NCBI GenBank assembly: GCA_937138255.1
Contig: CAKZOU010000026.1
Location: 1 to 42,514 of the forward strand
Source: an uncultured Paracoccaceae bacterium
GTDB lineage: Bacteria > Pseudomonadota > Alphaproteobacteria > Rhodobacterales > Rhodobacteraceae
Length of the DNA stretch: 42,514 bases
Direction: 5' to 3'
Made by a program: the position numbers and the translations under genes. Below the pieces are notes generated by a model. It worked only from the letters and a program-made list of their open reading frames with translations. It ran no database searches and was not told the DNA's origin. Positions 17,690 to 26,666 of the stretch are shown here, one piece after another. Positions within the stretch are counted from its first letter, which is position 1. Every line of letters begins with the position of its first letter.

Positions 17690-18451
17690 TCAGTAGGCGC
17701 GGAAATTGGCGCCCAGATAAACGCGGCGGACGTTTTCGTCCTTCACAACCTCGTCCGTTGTGCCACTCATCAGCACACGACCATCGTGCAGAATATAGGC
17801 TCGGTCGACGATCTGCAGGGTTTCCTGAACGTTGTGATCGGTGATCAGAACGCCGATGCCGCGGTTTTTGAGATCAGCGACAAGGTGGCGGATTTCACCA
17901 ACGGCAATCGGATCGACCCCCGCGAAGGGCTCGTCGAGCAAAACGTATTTCGGCCCAGCCGCGAGGCAGCGGGCAATCTCTGCCCTGCGGCGTTCGCCAC
18001 CAGAGAGGGCGAGGGCAGGTGCGCGGCGCAAGTGTTCTATCGAAAATTCGGACAAGAGCTGTTCCAGGCGCTCGCGGCGCGCCTTCCTGTCTGGCTCGGT
18101 GATTTCAAGGATCGCCAGAATATTGTCTTCGACGTTCAGACCTCTGAAGATCGACATCTCCTGCGGAAGATATCCGATCCCAAGCTGGGCGCGGCGATAC
18201 ATCGGCAAGGCCGATACATCCCGTCCATCGACGATAACCTGCCCGCCTTCGGCAGTGACCAGCCCGGCAATCGAATAGAAGCACGTCGTCTTTCCCGAAC
18301 CATTCGGGCCAAGCAGAGCCACGACCTCGCCGCGCCCAAGCTCAAGACTAACGTCGCGAATAACGGGCCTGCGGCGATAGCTCTTGCGCAGGTTTACGAC
18401 CTTTAGGCCGACGCTTCCTTCGGTGAGCGTAAGAGATGGTGCGGTGTCCAT
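17690..18451 (-). CDS. lptB: LPS export ABC transporter ATP-binding protein LptB
   Basis: The cytoplasmic ATPase that powers lipopolysaccharide extraction by LptFG. The 253 aa contain Walker A GPNGSGKTT (about residues 44-52), the Q-loop with LPQEMSIFR typical of LptB, the signature LSGGERRRAEIAR, Walker B YVLLDEPFAGVDP, and the H-loop VLITDHNV. The ATG shares one base with the lptA stop (TGATG), so the two are translationally coupled. An intact lptC-lptA-lptB block indicates an LPS-bearing outer membrane. Confidence 0.97.
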   Translation of the reverse strand: MDTAPSLTLTEGSVGLKVVNLRKSYRRRPVIRDVSLELGRGEVVALLGPNGSGKTTCFYSIAGLVTAEGGQVIVDGRDVSALPMYRRAQLGIGYLPQEMSIFRGLNVEDNILAILEITEPDRKARRERLEQLLSEFSIEHLRRAPALALSGGERRRAEIARCLAAGPKYVLLDEPFAGVDPIAVGEIRHLVADLKNRGIGVLITDHNVQETLQIVDRAYILHDGRVLMSGTTDEVVKDENVRRVYLGANFRAY

Positions 18452-18939
18452 CAGGTGCCGCTCGGCGCCAATACGGTGCGGACATTGCCCTCAAGCATGG
18501 CTGTCCCGTCCTCGAGCGAAACGGTCATGGTATCGGCGGAAAGTGCTGAAGCGCCCATCTTCAGAAGAACGGAACCGGTCAGCACGAGCATACCGGTTGT
18601 CAAATCATAGTCGGCGCTTTCGGCTTCGGCTGCTTCGCTCTCGGTCACGAAGGTAACGCCTCCAGCGGCAACAAACCGGGCGATCTCTCCGGTTTCATCG
18701 GAATAGATCACCTGAACCTCGCTTGCAGAAATCCGGATCGAGCCCTGTCCGATGATCACGTTGCCTTTAAAGGTGGCGATGCCGGTGTTTTGATCGACCG
18801 CAAGACTATCAGCCGTGACCTCAACCGGCGCGGAACCGTCGAACTCAAAGCCGCTCAGGGCAAGACTTGTGGATTGCGCCACGGCCAATAGAGGCCAGAG
18901 CGCCATTATGCCGACAGCAAGAATTTTCAGCGACCGCAC
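18451..18939 (-). CDS. lptA: Periplasmic LPS bridge protein LptA
   Basis: The periplasmic OstA/LptA-fold protein that bridges inner and outer membrane in LPS transport, 162 aa. After a signal peptide (VRSLKILAVGIMALWPLLAVAQ, cleavage likely after AVA) come the family repeats: PVEVTADSLAVDQNTGIATFKGNV, RISASEVQVIYSD and ALSADTMTVSLEDGTAMLEGNV. GTG 18939 is preferred because AGGGAG lies six bases upstream; the TTG two codons earlier abuts it too closely. It is 11 bp after lptC and overlaps lptB. Confidence 0.93.
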   Translation of the reverse strand: MRSLKILAVGIMALWPLLAVAQSTSLALSGFEFDGSAPVEVTADSLAVDQNTGIATFKGNVIIGQGSIRISASEVQVIYSDETGEIARFVAAGGVTFVTESEAAEAESADYDLTTGMLVLTGSVLLKMGASALSADTMTVSLEDGTAMLEGNVRTVLAPSGT

Positions 18940-18950
18940 GTCCAACTCCC

Positions 18951-19547
18951 TTAATTCCTAGGCTGATATACCAGCCGCACACCGTTTTGGAAAACCATTT
19001 GCTGGCCACCTTCGGCCGCATTTCTTTGGATTACGAGGCTTCCTGCGCTGATCGACCCAAAAGGCGCGCGGACCTCAAGTTCGCTATCTGTCTTGACCAG
19101 ACCGCTCCCAATATCGGCGGTCACGCCGCGTGTTTCGAGGCTATAGCCAACCGAGGACACAAGGCGTGTAAGGCCGCTAAGGCTCACGGTGTTGGTCGTT
19201 CCGTCATAGGTCGCACGGCTCGCCGTAATCTCAACTGACGCACCCTTCGGGTCCGAAAGCAAAAGCCGGATCTTGTCTATGTCAACGATCCTGATGTCTG
19301 CCGGATCAGGAACTGCCACGCCGGCGGAAACGGTGAATATCGTCCCGTCATCCGTGACGCCGGAAAAGGTTGGCCCGCTGAGGCGGGCGGATCGAGCCAT
19401 CTCTTCCAGTTGGGCAAGGGGGAGGCTGCTTTGATCCGTGGCGCGGGCAAACAGGAAAAGCGTTGACAGAAGGGCGATCCCTGCCATCGGCAGGATGATC
19501 TTGGCCCAGCTCACATAAAGAGAATAGAAGTTGTCCTTCGGCGTCAC
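18951..19547 (-). CDS. lptC: LPS export protein LptC
   Basis: A bitopic inner-membrane protein that passes LPS from LptFG to LptA. The 198-aa product has a short cytoplasmic tail, one transmembrane helix (AKIILPMAGIALLSTLFLFA, about residues 15-34), then a periplasmic LptC/OstA-like beta region including ITASRATYDGTTNTVSLSG and VRAPFGSISAGSLVI. GTG 19547 is the likely start, with GAGG eight bases ahead; the frame stays open upstream into rnd but those residues are not LptC-like. It starts 25 bp after rnd. Confidence 0.92.
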   Translation of the reverse strand: MTPKDNFYSLYVSWAKIILPMAGIALLSTLFLFARATDQSSLPLAQLEEMARSARLSGPTFSGVTDDGTIFTVSAGVAVPDPADIRIVDIDKIRLLLSDPKGASVEITASRATYDGTTNTVSLSGLTRLVSSVGYSLETRGVTADIGSGLVKTDSELEVRAPFGSISAGSLVIQRNAAEGGQQMVFQNGVRLVYQPRN

Positions 19548-19572
19548 GGATGCAACCTCGCCGCCATCTGCT

Positions 19573-20184
19573 CTAATGCGCGAATATGTCGATCTCGGGC
19601 CAGCCCTCGAGATCGAGACGCGCCCGAGCCGGCAGGAAATCGAAGCAGGATCGCGCAAGCTCGGTCCGCCCTTCGCGGGCCAGCATCTCGTCGAGCGCCT
19701 CTTTCAGCCGGTGCAGATAAAGGACGTCGGAGGCCGCATAGTCGAGCTGGGCGTCGGAAAGGTTCTCAGCACCCCAGTCGCTTTGCTGCTGCTGCTTGGA
19801 GATATCGACGCCGACAAGATCTTGCAGAAGATACTTGAGCCCGTGCCGGTCGGTGAAGGTGCGGGTCATCTTCGAGGCGATCTTGGTGCAATAGACAGGT
19901 GCCGCCAGCGCGCCGAAGGCATGATACATTGCGGCGATGTCGAAGCGGCCAAAGTGGAAGAGCTTGAGCACCTTCGGATCGGTCAGCATCCGGCAAAGGT
20001 TGGGCGCTTCGGTCTGGCCCTTTCCGACCTGCACGAGATGCACATTGCCGTCGCCGCCCGACATCTGGATCAGGCAGAGGCGGTCGCGGTGGGGGTTGAG
20101 CCCCATGGTCTCGCAATCGATGGCGACCACCGGCCCCATATCGAGATCATCGGGAAGATCGCCCTTGTAGAGATAATTCGCCAT
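19573..20184 (-). CDS. rnd: Ribonuclease D-like 3'-5' exonuclease (single domain)
   Basis: A 203-aa DEDDy exonuclease. The acidic residues are in VAIDCETMGL (about residues 20-29), FHFGRFDIAAM (about 77-87) and YAASDVLYL (about 152-160, with the characteristic tyrosine). It lacks the two HRDC domains of E. coli RNase D, which is normal for the short alphaproteobacterial form. The ATG at 20184 gives MANYLYKGDLPDDL; upstream in-frame codons look non-coding. Likely first gene of the rnd-lptC-lptA-lptB unit, where RNase D-like proteins are commonly found in this class. Confidence 0.93.
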   Translation of the reverse strand: MANYLYKGDLPDDLDMGPVVAIDCETMGLNPHRDRLCLIQMSGGDGNVHLVQVGKGQTEAPNLCRMLTDPKVLKLFHFGRFDIAAMYHAFGALAAPVYCTKIASKMTRTFTDRHGLKYLLQDLVGVDISKQQQQSDWGAENLSDAQLDYAASDVLYLHRLKEALDEMLAREGRTELARSCFDFLPARARLDLEGWPEIDIFAH

Positions 20185-20249
20185 GCGCGTGCCTCGTGTG
20201 TTTCCACAAGGCAATACGCCCTGCACGGCCCCGGTGCAACAGAGCGGTT

Positions 20250-20281
20250 CCCGGCACCGGCGGAGGAAAGCCGGTGCCGGG
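20250..20281 (-). terminator. Strong hairpin after the alcohol dehydrogenase gene
   Basis: A perfect 12-bp stem, CCCGGCACCGGC (20250-20261) and GCCGGTGCCGGG (20270-20281), with an 8-base loop, ten bases after the stop of the iron alcohol dehydrogenase. No U tract follows on either strand, so termination may be partial or need other factors. Its position marks the end of the catabolic operon and separates it from rnd. Confidence 0.7.
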
Positions 20282-20290
20282 CCGGGAGGA

Positions 20291-21439
20291 TCAAAGCAAG
20301 GCTTCGATCATGGCGCGGGTGTTGTCATAGGTCATCGGCATCGGGTTGCCGCCGACGCTGGGATCGTTCAGCGCCGATTTGGTGAGCGCATCGGCATCGG
20401 CATCCTTGACGCCGATACCCCCCAAGGTCCGGGGAATGCCGAGGCTTTCGTTGAACTCGTCGACGAAGGCGCAGAAGCCGTCAAAGCCGCCCTTGATGCC
20501 GAGATAGGCGGCGACCATGTCAAAGCGATCTTCGATGGCGGGGCGGTTGAACTTGAGCACCTCGGGCATACAGACCGCGTTGGTCGTGCCGTGGTGGGTG
20601 TTGTGCACCGCACCGACCGGATGGCTGATCGCGTGGATCGCGCCGAGGCCCTTCTGGAAGGCGGTCGCGCCCATGGCGGCGGCGCTCATCATATGGGCGC
20701 GGGCTTCGATATCCGAGCCATCGGCATAGGCGCGGGGCAGGTATTCCTTCACAAGCCGCATCCCTTCGAGCGCGATACCTTGGCTCATCGGGTGATAATG
20801 CGGGCTCGAATAGGCCTCGACACAGTGGGCAAAGGCATCAAGGCCGGTGCCGGCGGTGATGAACTTGGGCATTCCCACGGTCAGCTCGGGATCGCAGATC
20901 ACCACGGAGGGGAGCATCTTGGGGTGGAAGATGATCTTCTTCTCGTGAAGCACGGAATTGGTGATGAGGCCCGCACGGCCAACCTCGGATCCCGTGCCAG
21001 CTGTCGTCGGCACGGCGACAATGGGATGGATGCCTGCGGGGTTGGCACGGGTCCACCAATCGCCGATATCCTCGAAATCCCACAAGGGGCGCGTCTGGCC
21101 GGCCATGAAGGCGATGGTCTTGCCCAGATCGAGCGCTGAGCCGCCGCCAAAGGCGATCACGCCGTCAAAGCCGCCTTCGCGATAGACCTTGAGGCCGGCG
21201 GCGACGTTGAGGTCGGACGGGTTGGGATCAACCTCGGAAAACATCGCATTGCCAAGGCCCGCGGTCTCGACCAGCGCGCGGGTTTTGGCGGTGATCTCCA
21301 TGCTGGCAAGGCCGCGGTCGGTGACCAGAAGCGGCTTGCGGACGCCTGCCACGCGGCAGGCTTCGGCGATCTCGGCAATGCGCCCGGCGCCGAAGCGCAC
21401 AGAGGTGGGATAAGACCAGTTACCGACGAGTTTCATCAT
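20291..21439 (-). CDS. Iron-containing alcohol dehydrogenase
   Basis: A 382-aa group III (iron-dependent) NAD(P)-linked alcohol dehydrogenase. The nucleotide-binding segment DGVIAFGGGSALDLGKTIAF is at about residues 94-113. The metal-binding region includes GTGLDAFAHCVEAY with its His, and GAIHAISHPVGAVHNTHHGTTNAVCMPEVLKFN with several His residues. Last gene of the catabolic operon; its ATG directly follows the aldehyde dehydrogenase stop. With that enzyme and the ligase upstream it probably oxidises a hydroxyl group on a gamma-glutamylated substrate, though the native alcohol cannot be identified from sequence. Confidence 0.92.
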   Translation of the reverse strand: MMKLVGNWSYPTSVRFGAGRIAEIAEACRVAGVRKPLLVTDRGLASMEITAKTRALVETAGLGNAMFSEVDPNPSDLNVAAGLKVYREGGFDGVIAFGGGSALDLGKTIAFMAGQTRPLWDFEDIGDWWTRANPAGIHPIVAVPTTAGTGSEVGRAGLITNSVLHEKKIIFHPKMLPSVVICDPELTVGMPKFITAGTGLDAFAHCVEAYSSPHYHPMSQGIALEGMRLVKEYLPRAYADGSDIEARAHMMSAAAMGATAFQKGLGAIHAISHPVGAVHNTHHGTTNAVCMPEVLKFNRPAIEDRFDMVAAYLGIKGGFDGFCAFVDEFNESLGIPRTLGGIGVKDADADALTKSALNDPSVGGNPMPMTYDNTRAMIEALL

Positions 21440-22816
21440 TCATGCTTTCTTGAGGTGATAGGATTTCGGCCGTGTCAGAGCCTGATATGCGAGGATCGAG
21501 AGGCCCGCGCCGCGGCCGGTATCCTTGCAGCCGGTCCAGCACAGGGCGGGATCGAGATAATCGCAGCGGTTCATGAAAACGGTGCCGGTTTCAAGCCGGT
21601 CGCCGATGGCCTCGGCGGCGGCGGGATCACGGGTCCAGATCGAGGCAGTGAGGCCATACTGGCAATCGTTCATCAGGGCGATGGCCTCGTCATCGTCCTT
21701 GACCTTCATGATGCCGACCACGGGGCCGAAGCTTTCATCGCGCATGACGCGCATGTCGTGGGTCACGTTCGTGAGAACCTGCGGCGTGAGATAGGCGCCG
21801 CCATCGTCGGCATTGGAAAGCGGGATATGCGCGACGGCGCCCATCGCCACGGCCTCGTCGATCTGGGCGCGGACCTCGGCGGCAAAGCGCACATTGGCCA
21901 TCGGGCCGATGGTGGTGTCGGGGTCGAGCGGGTTGCCGAGGCGATAGGTTTTCACAAGGTCGACCGTCTTGGCGACGAAGGCGTCATAAAGGCTCTCGTG
22001 GACATAGATGCGCTCGATCCCGCAGCAGCACTGGCCCGAATTGAACATCGCGCCATCGACCAGCGTTTCGACAGCCGCGTCGATATCGGCATCAGCCCGG
22101 ACATAACCCGGATCCTTGCCGCCAAGTTCGGTGGACACAGGGATAAACGTGCCTGCGGCGGCGCGTTCCATCGCCTTGCCGCCTTCGACCGAGCCGGTGA
22201 AATTGACGAAATTCACGGCCCGCTGGCTGATCAGTGCTGAGGTCGTGTCGTGATCGAGCACGATGTTCTGGAAAACGCCCTCGGGCAGGCCAGCGGCGGC
22301 GAAGGCATCGGCGAGGTGTTCGCCCACTTTCAGGGTCTGGGCCGCGTGTTTGAGGATCACCGTGTTGCCCGCCATGAGCGCGGGTGCAATCGTGTTGATC
22401 GCGGTCATGTAGGGATAGTTCCACGGCGCGACGACCAAGACGACGCCCATCGCCTCGCGCTTGATCATCCGTTTGAAGGCGCCACTGTCTTCGACGAGAT
22501 AGGGCTTGAGCGACTCTTCGGCGATCGAGGCCATGTAGGTCAGCCGCTCGTTGAAGCCACGGAATTCGCCGCCATAGCGGATCGGGCGGCCCATCTGGTG
22601 GGCCAGCTCGTTTGCCATGCGATCGACCGTCTGGCCGATATAGTCGTTGGCCTTGAGCACGAGATCGACCCGCTCCTGCACCGGCCGCGCGGCCCAGTCC
22701 TTTTGGGCGGCGCGCGCGCGGGCGGCGGCGGCAAAGGCCGCCTTTTCGCTCAGCGCTTCACGTTCGAGATAAACCGATCCGTCGATCGGCGAAATACAGC
22801 GGACAGTCTTGCCCAT
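21440..22816 (-). CDS. NAD(P)-dependent aldehyde dehydrogenase
   Basis: A 458-aa aldehyde dehydrogenase. It has PWNYPYMTAINTIAPALMAGNTVILKHA (coenzyme-binding region), VNFTGSVEGGKAME, the catalytic glutamate in STELGGKDPGYV, and the nucleophilic cysteine in NSGQCCCGIERIYV. The ATG at 22816 (MGKTVRCISPIDGSVY) is the natural N-terminus; the frame is open 29 codons further but runs into the upstream gene. It starts one base after the ligase gene ends. Likely converts the aldehyde formed by the following alcohol dehydrogenase to a carboxylate. Confidence 0.92.
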   Translation of the reverse strand: MGKTVRCISPIDGSVYLEREALSEKAAFAAAARARAAQKDWAARPVQERVDLVLKANDYIGQTVDRMANELAHQMGRPIRYGGEFRGFNERLTYMASIAEESLKPYLVEDSGAFKRMIKREAMGVVLVVAPWNYPYMTAINTIAPALMAGNTVILKHAAQTLKVGEHLADAFAAAGLPEGVFQNIVLDHDTTSALISQRAVNFVNFTGSVEGGKAMERAAAGTFIPVSTELGGKDPGYVRADADIDAAVETLVDGAMFNSGQCCCGIERIYVHESLYDAFVAKTVDLVKTYRLGNPLDPDTTIGPMANVRFAAEVRAQIDEAVAMGAVAHIPLSNADDGGAYLTPQVLTNVTHDMRVMRDESFGPVVGIMKVKDDDEAIALMNDCQYGLTASIWTRDPAAAEAIGDRLETGTVFMNRCDYLDPALCWTGCKDTGRGAGLSILAYQALTRPKSYHLKKA

Positions 22817-22817
22817 G

Positions 22818-24182
22818 TCAGGCCCTTTCAAAACCGCGGGCGATCTCCCAATCGGTGACCACCTTGTCAAACTCTTCCTGTTCCCACTCGGCGCAGCGGA
22901 CATAGTGGTTGACCACCCAGTCGCCCATCGCCTCGCGCAGCATCTTCGAGCCGCGGAGCGCCTCGGTCGCGTCGCGCAGGTTCGAGGGGATATGCTGCAC
23001 GCTCGCGTCGTCGTAAATATCCCCCTTGGTGGGGCCGGCGAGTTTCAGCTTCTCCTCCATCCCCTTGATCCCGGCGGCCAGAAGGGCGGCCTGCGCGAGG
23101 TAGGGGTTCATGTCCGAGCCGCCGATCCGGCATTCGATCCGAACCGCCTTGGAGCCCTCGCCACAGAGACGGAAACCCGAGGTGCGATTGTCGATCGACC
23201 AGGCGATCTTGGTGGGGGCGAAGGTGCCCTTCATGAAGCGCTTGTAGCTGTTGATATAGGGCGCGAAGAACACGGTGCTTTCGGCGGCATAGGCCAGAAG
23301 GCCGGCAACGAAGCTTTCCATCAGCGCCGACATTCCGTGCGGCCCTTTGGGATCGTGAAACACGTTCTTGCCGTCTTTCCAGAGCGACATATGCACATGG
23401 CTCGAGCTGCCGGTCCGCTCATGGTGCCATTTCGGCAGGAACGTCGCCGCAACACCATTGGCCCAGGCGATCTCCTTGACCGCGTGCTTGGCGATCGTGT
23501 GGTGATCGGCGCAAAGGACGGCCTCGGCGTATTTGATGTTGAGCTCCTCTTGGCCCGCCTCGGCCTCGCCCTTGGTGTTCTCGACCGGGATACCGGCGGC
23601 GAAGAGGTGATTGCGCAGCGGGCGCATCACGGCCTCTTCCTTCGAGGTCTGGAGGATGTGGTAATCCTCGTTATAGGCGCTGATCGGTTTGAGATCGCGG
23701 AAGCCCGTGGCGGCCAGTTCCTTGTAGGTCTGGTCGAAGAGGAAAAACTCAAGCTCGGTCGCCATCATCGCCTCAAACCCCATCGCGGCGAGCCGCGCGG
23801 TCTGGGCCTTGAGCACCTGACGGGGCGAATGGGCGATGGGTTCGTGATGGTGATGGTCGAGAATATCGCACAGGACCAGCGCGGTGCCCTCAAGCCACGG
23901 AACGCGGCGCAAAGTCGAGAGATCGGGCTTCATCACATAGTCGCCATAGCCGGCGCGCCAGCTTGTCGAGGCATAGCCATCGGGCGTCGCCATCTCGAGG
24001 TCGGTGGCGAGGAGATAGTTGCAGCAATGCGTTTCGTCGTGGGAGCTGTCGAGAAAGTTCTGGACATGAAAGCGCTTGCCCATCAGGCGGCCCTGCATAT
24101 CGACCATGCAGACCAGAACCGTATCAATGATTTCCTCGGCCGCCATTTCACGCAGCCGTTGCAGGGTGAGGGTTCCCGACAT
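22818..24182 (-). CDS. Glutamine synthetase-family ligase (gamma-glutamyl amine synthetase-like)
   Basis: A 454-aa member of the glutamine synthetase superfamily. Catalytic landmarks include EAEAGQEELNIKYAEA, HERTGSSSHVHMSLW, NSYKRFMKGTFAPTK, NRTSGFRLCGEGSKAVRIECRIGGSDMNPYLAQAALLAAG. The size and these motif variants are closer to PuuA/GMAS-type enzymes, which join glutamate to an amine, than to housekeeping GlnA. In an operon with an alcohol and an aldehyde dehydrogenase and an amidohydrolase, it likely gamma-glutamylates an imported amine before oxidation. The amine is unknown; ethanolamine, an aminopropanol or a polyamine are candidates. Confidence 0.85.
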   Translation of the reverse strand: MSGTLTLQRLREMAAEEIIDTVLVCMVDMQGRLMGKRFHVQNFLDSSHDETHCCNYLLATDLEMATPDGYASTSWRAGYGDYVMKPDLSTLRRVPWLEGTALVLCDILDHHHHEPIAHSPRQVLKAQTARLAAMGFEAMMATELEFFLFDQTYKELAATGFRDLKPISAYNEDYHILQTSKEEAVMRPLRNHLFAAGIPVENTKGEAEAGQEELNIKYAEAVLCADHHTIAKHAVKEIAWANGVAATFLPKWHHERTGSSSHVHMSLWKDGKNVFHDPKGPHGMSALMESFVAGLLAYAAESTVFFAPYINSYKRFMKGTFAPTKIAWSIDNRTSGFRLCGEGSKAVRIECRIGGSDMNPYLAQAALLAAGIKGMEEKLKLAGPTKGDIYDDASVQHIPSNLRDATEALRGSKMLREAMGDWVVNHYVRCAEWEQEEFDKVVTDWEIARGFERA

Positions 24183-24208
24183 CTAATTCTCCCGAAACTC
24201 AAATTGGG

Positions 24209-24236
24209 GGCGTCCGGGAGCGAACCCCCGGACGCC
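24209..24236 (-). terminator. Hairpin downstream of dctP
   Basis: A perfect 10-bp stem, GGCGTCCGGG (24209-24218) and CCCGGACGCC (24227-24236), in the 62-bp gap after the TRAP binding-protein gene and before the ligase gene. It has no U run. Such stems behind solute-binding protein genes commonly stabilise the upstream message, giving more binding protein than downstream enzymes. Confidence 0.6.
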
Positions 24237-24244
24237 GGATTGCA

Positions 24245-25276
24245 TCACGAATAACGGTAGGGCCGGCCGGCCTTGTCCATATCCGAGTTATACTTCTTGA
24301 TGATATCGACGACCTTGGCCTTCGTCTCGCTTTCTGCGGCGATCTCGTCCCAGAAAACGCGCGCGGCGGCTTCAACGGTCGACCATTCGGAATCGGGGAT
24401 CGAGGTAAGCTGCATCTTGGTGCCGTCGACACGCAGCGAGGCCTCGCCGCCCCAATACCACCACTGGCGATAATAGTGCGACTGGTCGGCGCAGACGCGG
24501 AAGAGGGTCTTGAGGTCTTCCGGCAGCTCGTTCCAGCGATCCTGATTGGCGAAGAAGTGGCCGATCCAGGCGCCCGAGATGTTGTTGGTCAGGAAGTAGT
24601 TGGTCACATCGGCCCAGCCAACGGTATAGTCTTCGGTGATGCCCGACCAGGCGATACCGTCAAGCTCGCCGGTTTGCACGGCAACCTCGATGTCTTCCCA
24701 CGGCAGGGTGACAGGCACCACGCCGAACTGTGACAGGAAGCGGCCGGCGGTCGGGAAGGTGAACACGCGCTTGCCGTTGAGGTCGGCCAGCGAGTGGATC
24801 GGATCCTTGGTGGCAAAGTGGCAGGGATCCCACGAACCGGCGCTGATGTGTTGGACGCCGACCTTGGAATATTCCGCTTCCCAGATTTCCTTCAGGCCAT
24901 ACTGATTGAACAGCACCGGCACGTCGAGGCTATAGCGGCTGGCGAAGGGGAAGTAGCCGCCAAAGACGGTCACTTCGGTAGGCGAGGCCATCGAGTCGTC
25001 GTCCGACTGGACGGCGTCGATGGTGCCGCGTTGCATCGCCTGAAAGAGCTCGCCCGTGGGAACCAGCTGATCGGCGAAATAAAGCTCGATCTGCATCCGG
25101 TCGCCGGCGATCTGATTGAACATATTGATGGCCGGCACGATGACGTGCTCGGCGAGTGCCGGGCCGGCATAGGTCTGAAGCCGCCAACGTATGGTGGATT
25201 GTGCAATGGCAGGTGCGGCAAGAGCCGCCGGAGCAGCAGCTGCCGCACCGTACAGGAACTTACGTCTGGTAGTCAT
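24245..25276 (-). CDS. dctP: TRAP transporter substrate-binding protein (DctP family)
   Basis: A 343-aa periplasmic binding protein of the TRAP (DctP/TakP) family. It begins with a twin-arginine-type signal (TTRRKFLYGAAAAAPAALA, cut near AIAQ), suggesting export folded or with tight quality control. Features such as FPFASRYSLDVPVLFNQYGL, LADLNGKRVFTFPTAGRFLSQFGVVPVTLPWEDIEVAVQTGELDGIAWSG in outline are the ligand-clamping region; the usual conserved arginine is near the Gly-Lys-Arg-Val stretch. ATG 25276 has AGGAGG eight bases upstream; an in-frame TTG two codons before is less likely. The ligand is unknown, probably small and organic. Confidence 0.92.
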   Translation of the reverse strand: MTTRRKFLYGAAAAAPAALAAPAIAQSTIRWRLQTYAGPALAEHVIVPAINMFNQIAGDRMQIELYFADQLVPTGELFQAMQRGTIDAVQSDDDSMASPTEVTVFGGYFPFASRYSLDVPVLFNQYGLKEIWEAEYSKVGVQHISAGSWDPCHFATKDPIHSLADLNGKRVFTFPTAGRFLSQFGVVPVTLPWEDIEVAVQTGELDGIAWSGITEDYTVGWADVTNYFLTNNISGAWIGHFFANQDRWNELPEDLKTLFRVCADQSHYYRQWWYWGGEASLRVDGTKMQLTSIPDSEWSTVEAAARVFWDEIAAESETKAKVVDIIKKYNSDMDKAGRPYRYS

Positions 25277-25340
25277 TTTCAAGTCCTCCTAGTTGCTATG
25301 TTTGGGCTCTTGCCCGGCGCCCCTTTGCGGGGTCTTGGGG

Positions 25341-26666
25341 TTATTTGTTGTAGACCAATTCAGGCAGCCAAAGCGCGATCTGCGGGAAGATCATCACGAG
25401 GGCCAATGCGCCAACCATCACCAGAACGAAGGGAACAATGGACGCATAGATATCGCGCAGGCCGATCTCGGGCGGGGCCATGGCGCGCATGAGGAAGAGG
25501 TTATAGCCGAAGGGCGGCGTCATATAGGCGATCTGGGTCGTGATCGTGTAGAGAACGCCATACCAGATCAGATCGAACCCGAGGTGATCGACAAGCGGCA
25601 CATAGAGGGGCGCAACGATCACGAGCATCGCCGTATCATCGAGGAACGTTCCCATGATGATGAAGCTCAGCTGCATGAGGATCAGGATCACCCAAGGGCT
25701 TAGGCCCAGTTGCTCGGTGAAGAGAAACTCGATCGCGCGAACCGCGCCGAGCCCGTCGAAGACCGATCCGAAAGCAAGCGCCGCCAGAATGATCCACATG
25801 AACATACAGGTGATGGCGAGGGTCTGGCGCACGCTCGTCTCGAAAACCTCGCGGGTCATCCGGCCCTTGAACACCGCCGCAAGGAAGGCGGCGATGGCGC
25901 CAATGGCCGAGCTTTCGACAAGCGAAGTCCAGCCGTTGATGAAAGGCACCATCATCGAGGCGAAGATGAAGAGCGGCAGGATGCCCGCGCCGAGCAGCCG
26001 GTATTTTTCCTTGCGGCCGATGGCCAGATCTTCTTCCGACAGAACCGGCCCGAGAGAGGGCGTGATGCGGCATCGGATGACGATATAGAGGATGAACATC
26101 GCCGCCATCATCAGGCCCGGTACGACGCCGGCAAGCCAGAGCTGGCCAACCGGCTGGCGGGCGATCATCGCGTAGAGCACCAGGACCACCGAAGGCGGCA
26201 CGAGAATGCCGAGCGAAGAGCCGGCCTGAATCACCCCCGTGACCATCTTCTTGTCGTATCCTCGTCTGAGGAGTTCGGGCAGCGCAATGGTGGCACCGAT
26301 TGCCATGCCAGCCACCGAAAGGCCGTTCATCGCCGAGATAAGCACCATGAGGCCGATCGTGCCGACCGCCAGTCCGCCGGGCAGGCCGCCCATCCAGACA
26401 TGGAACATCTTGTAAAGATCGTCGGCGATGCGGCTTTCCGACAGGACATAGCCCATGAAGATGAACATCGGCAGCGTCAGCAGCGGATACCATTTCATCA
26501 GCTTCATCGCGGCCGCAAAGCCGAGGTCATAGCCGCCCCGGTCGCCCCAAAGGAGCAGGGCCGCGACAACAGCGACAAAACCGATGGCGCCGAACACGCG
26601 CTGACCCGTCAGCAGCATCAGCATCATGGTCGAGAACATCAGGATGGCGATCATTTCATAGGACAT
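25341..26666 (-). CDS. dctM: TRAP transporter large permease (DctM)
   Basis: A 441-aa, roughly 12-helix membrane protein that carries the substrate with sodium. It has DctM landmarks: LLTGQRVFGAIGFVA at the N-terminus, ISAMNGLSVAGMAIGATIALPELLRRGYDKKMVTGVIQAGSSLGILVPPSVVLVLYA in outline, FLDDTAMLVIVAPLYVPL, and a long tail of hydrophobic helices. Its ATG overlaps the dctQ stop by one base. A short gap (25277-25340) with a small CCCC/GGGG hairpin separates it from dctP. Confidence 0.95.
   Translation of the reverse strand: MSYEMIAILMFSTMMLMLLTGQRVFGAIGFVAVVAALLLWGDRGGYDLGFAAAMKLMKWYPLLTLPMFIFMGYVLSESRIADDLYKMFHVWMGGLPGGLAVGTIGLMVLISAMNGLSVAGMAIGATIALPELLRRGYDKKMVTGVIQAGSSLGILVPPSVVLVLYAMIARQPVGQLWLAGVVPGLMMAAMFILYIVIRCRITPSLGPVLSEEDLAIGRKEKYRLLGAGILPLFIFASMMVPFINGWTSLVESSAIGAIAAFLAAVFKGRMTREVFETSVRQTLAITCMFMWIILAALAFGSVFDGLGAVRAIEFLFTEQLGLSPWVILILMQLSFIIMGTFLDDTAMLVIVAPLYVPLVDHLGFDLIWYGVLYTITTQIAYMTPPFGYNLFLMRAMAPPEIGLRDIYASIVPFVLVMVGALALVMIFPQIALWLPELVYNK

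Noticed and set aside
22809-24254. Open frame opposite the glutamine synthetase-like gene
   Set aside because: Overlaps a gene with clear catalytic motifs; no ribosome binding site or recognisable domain.
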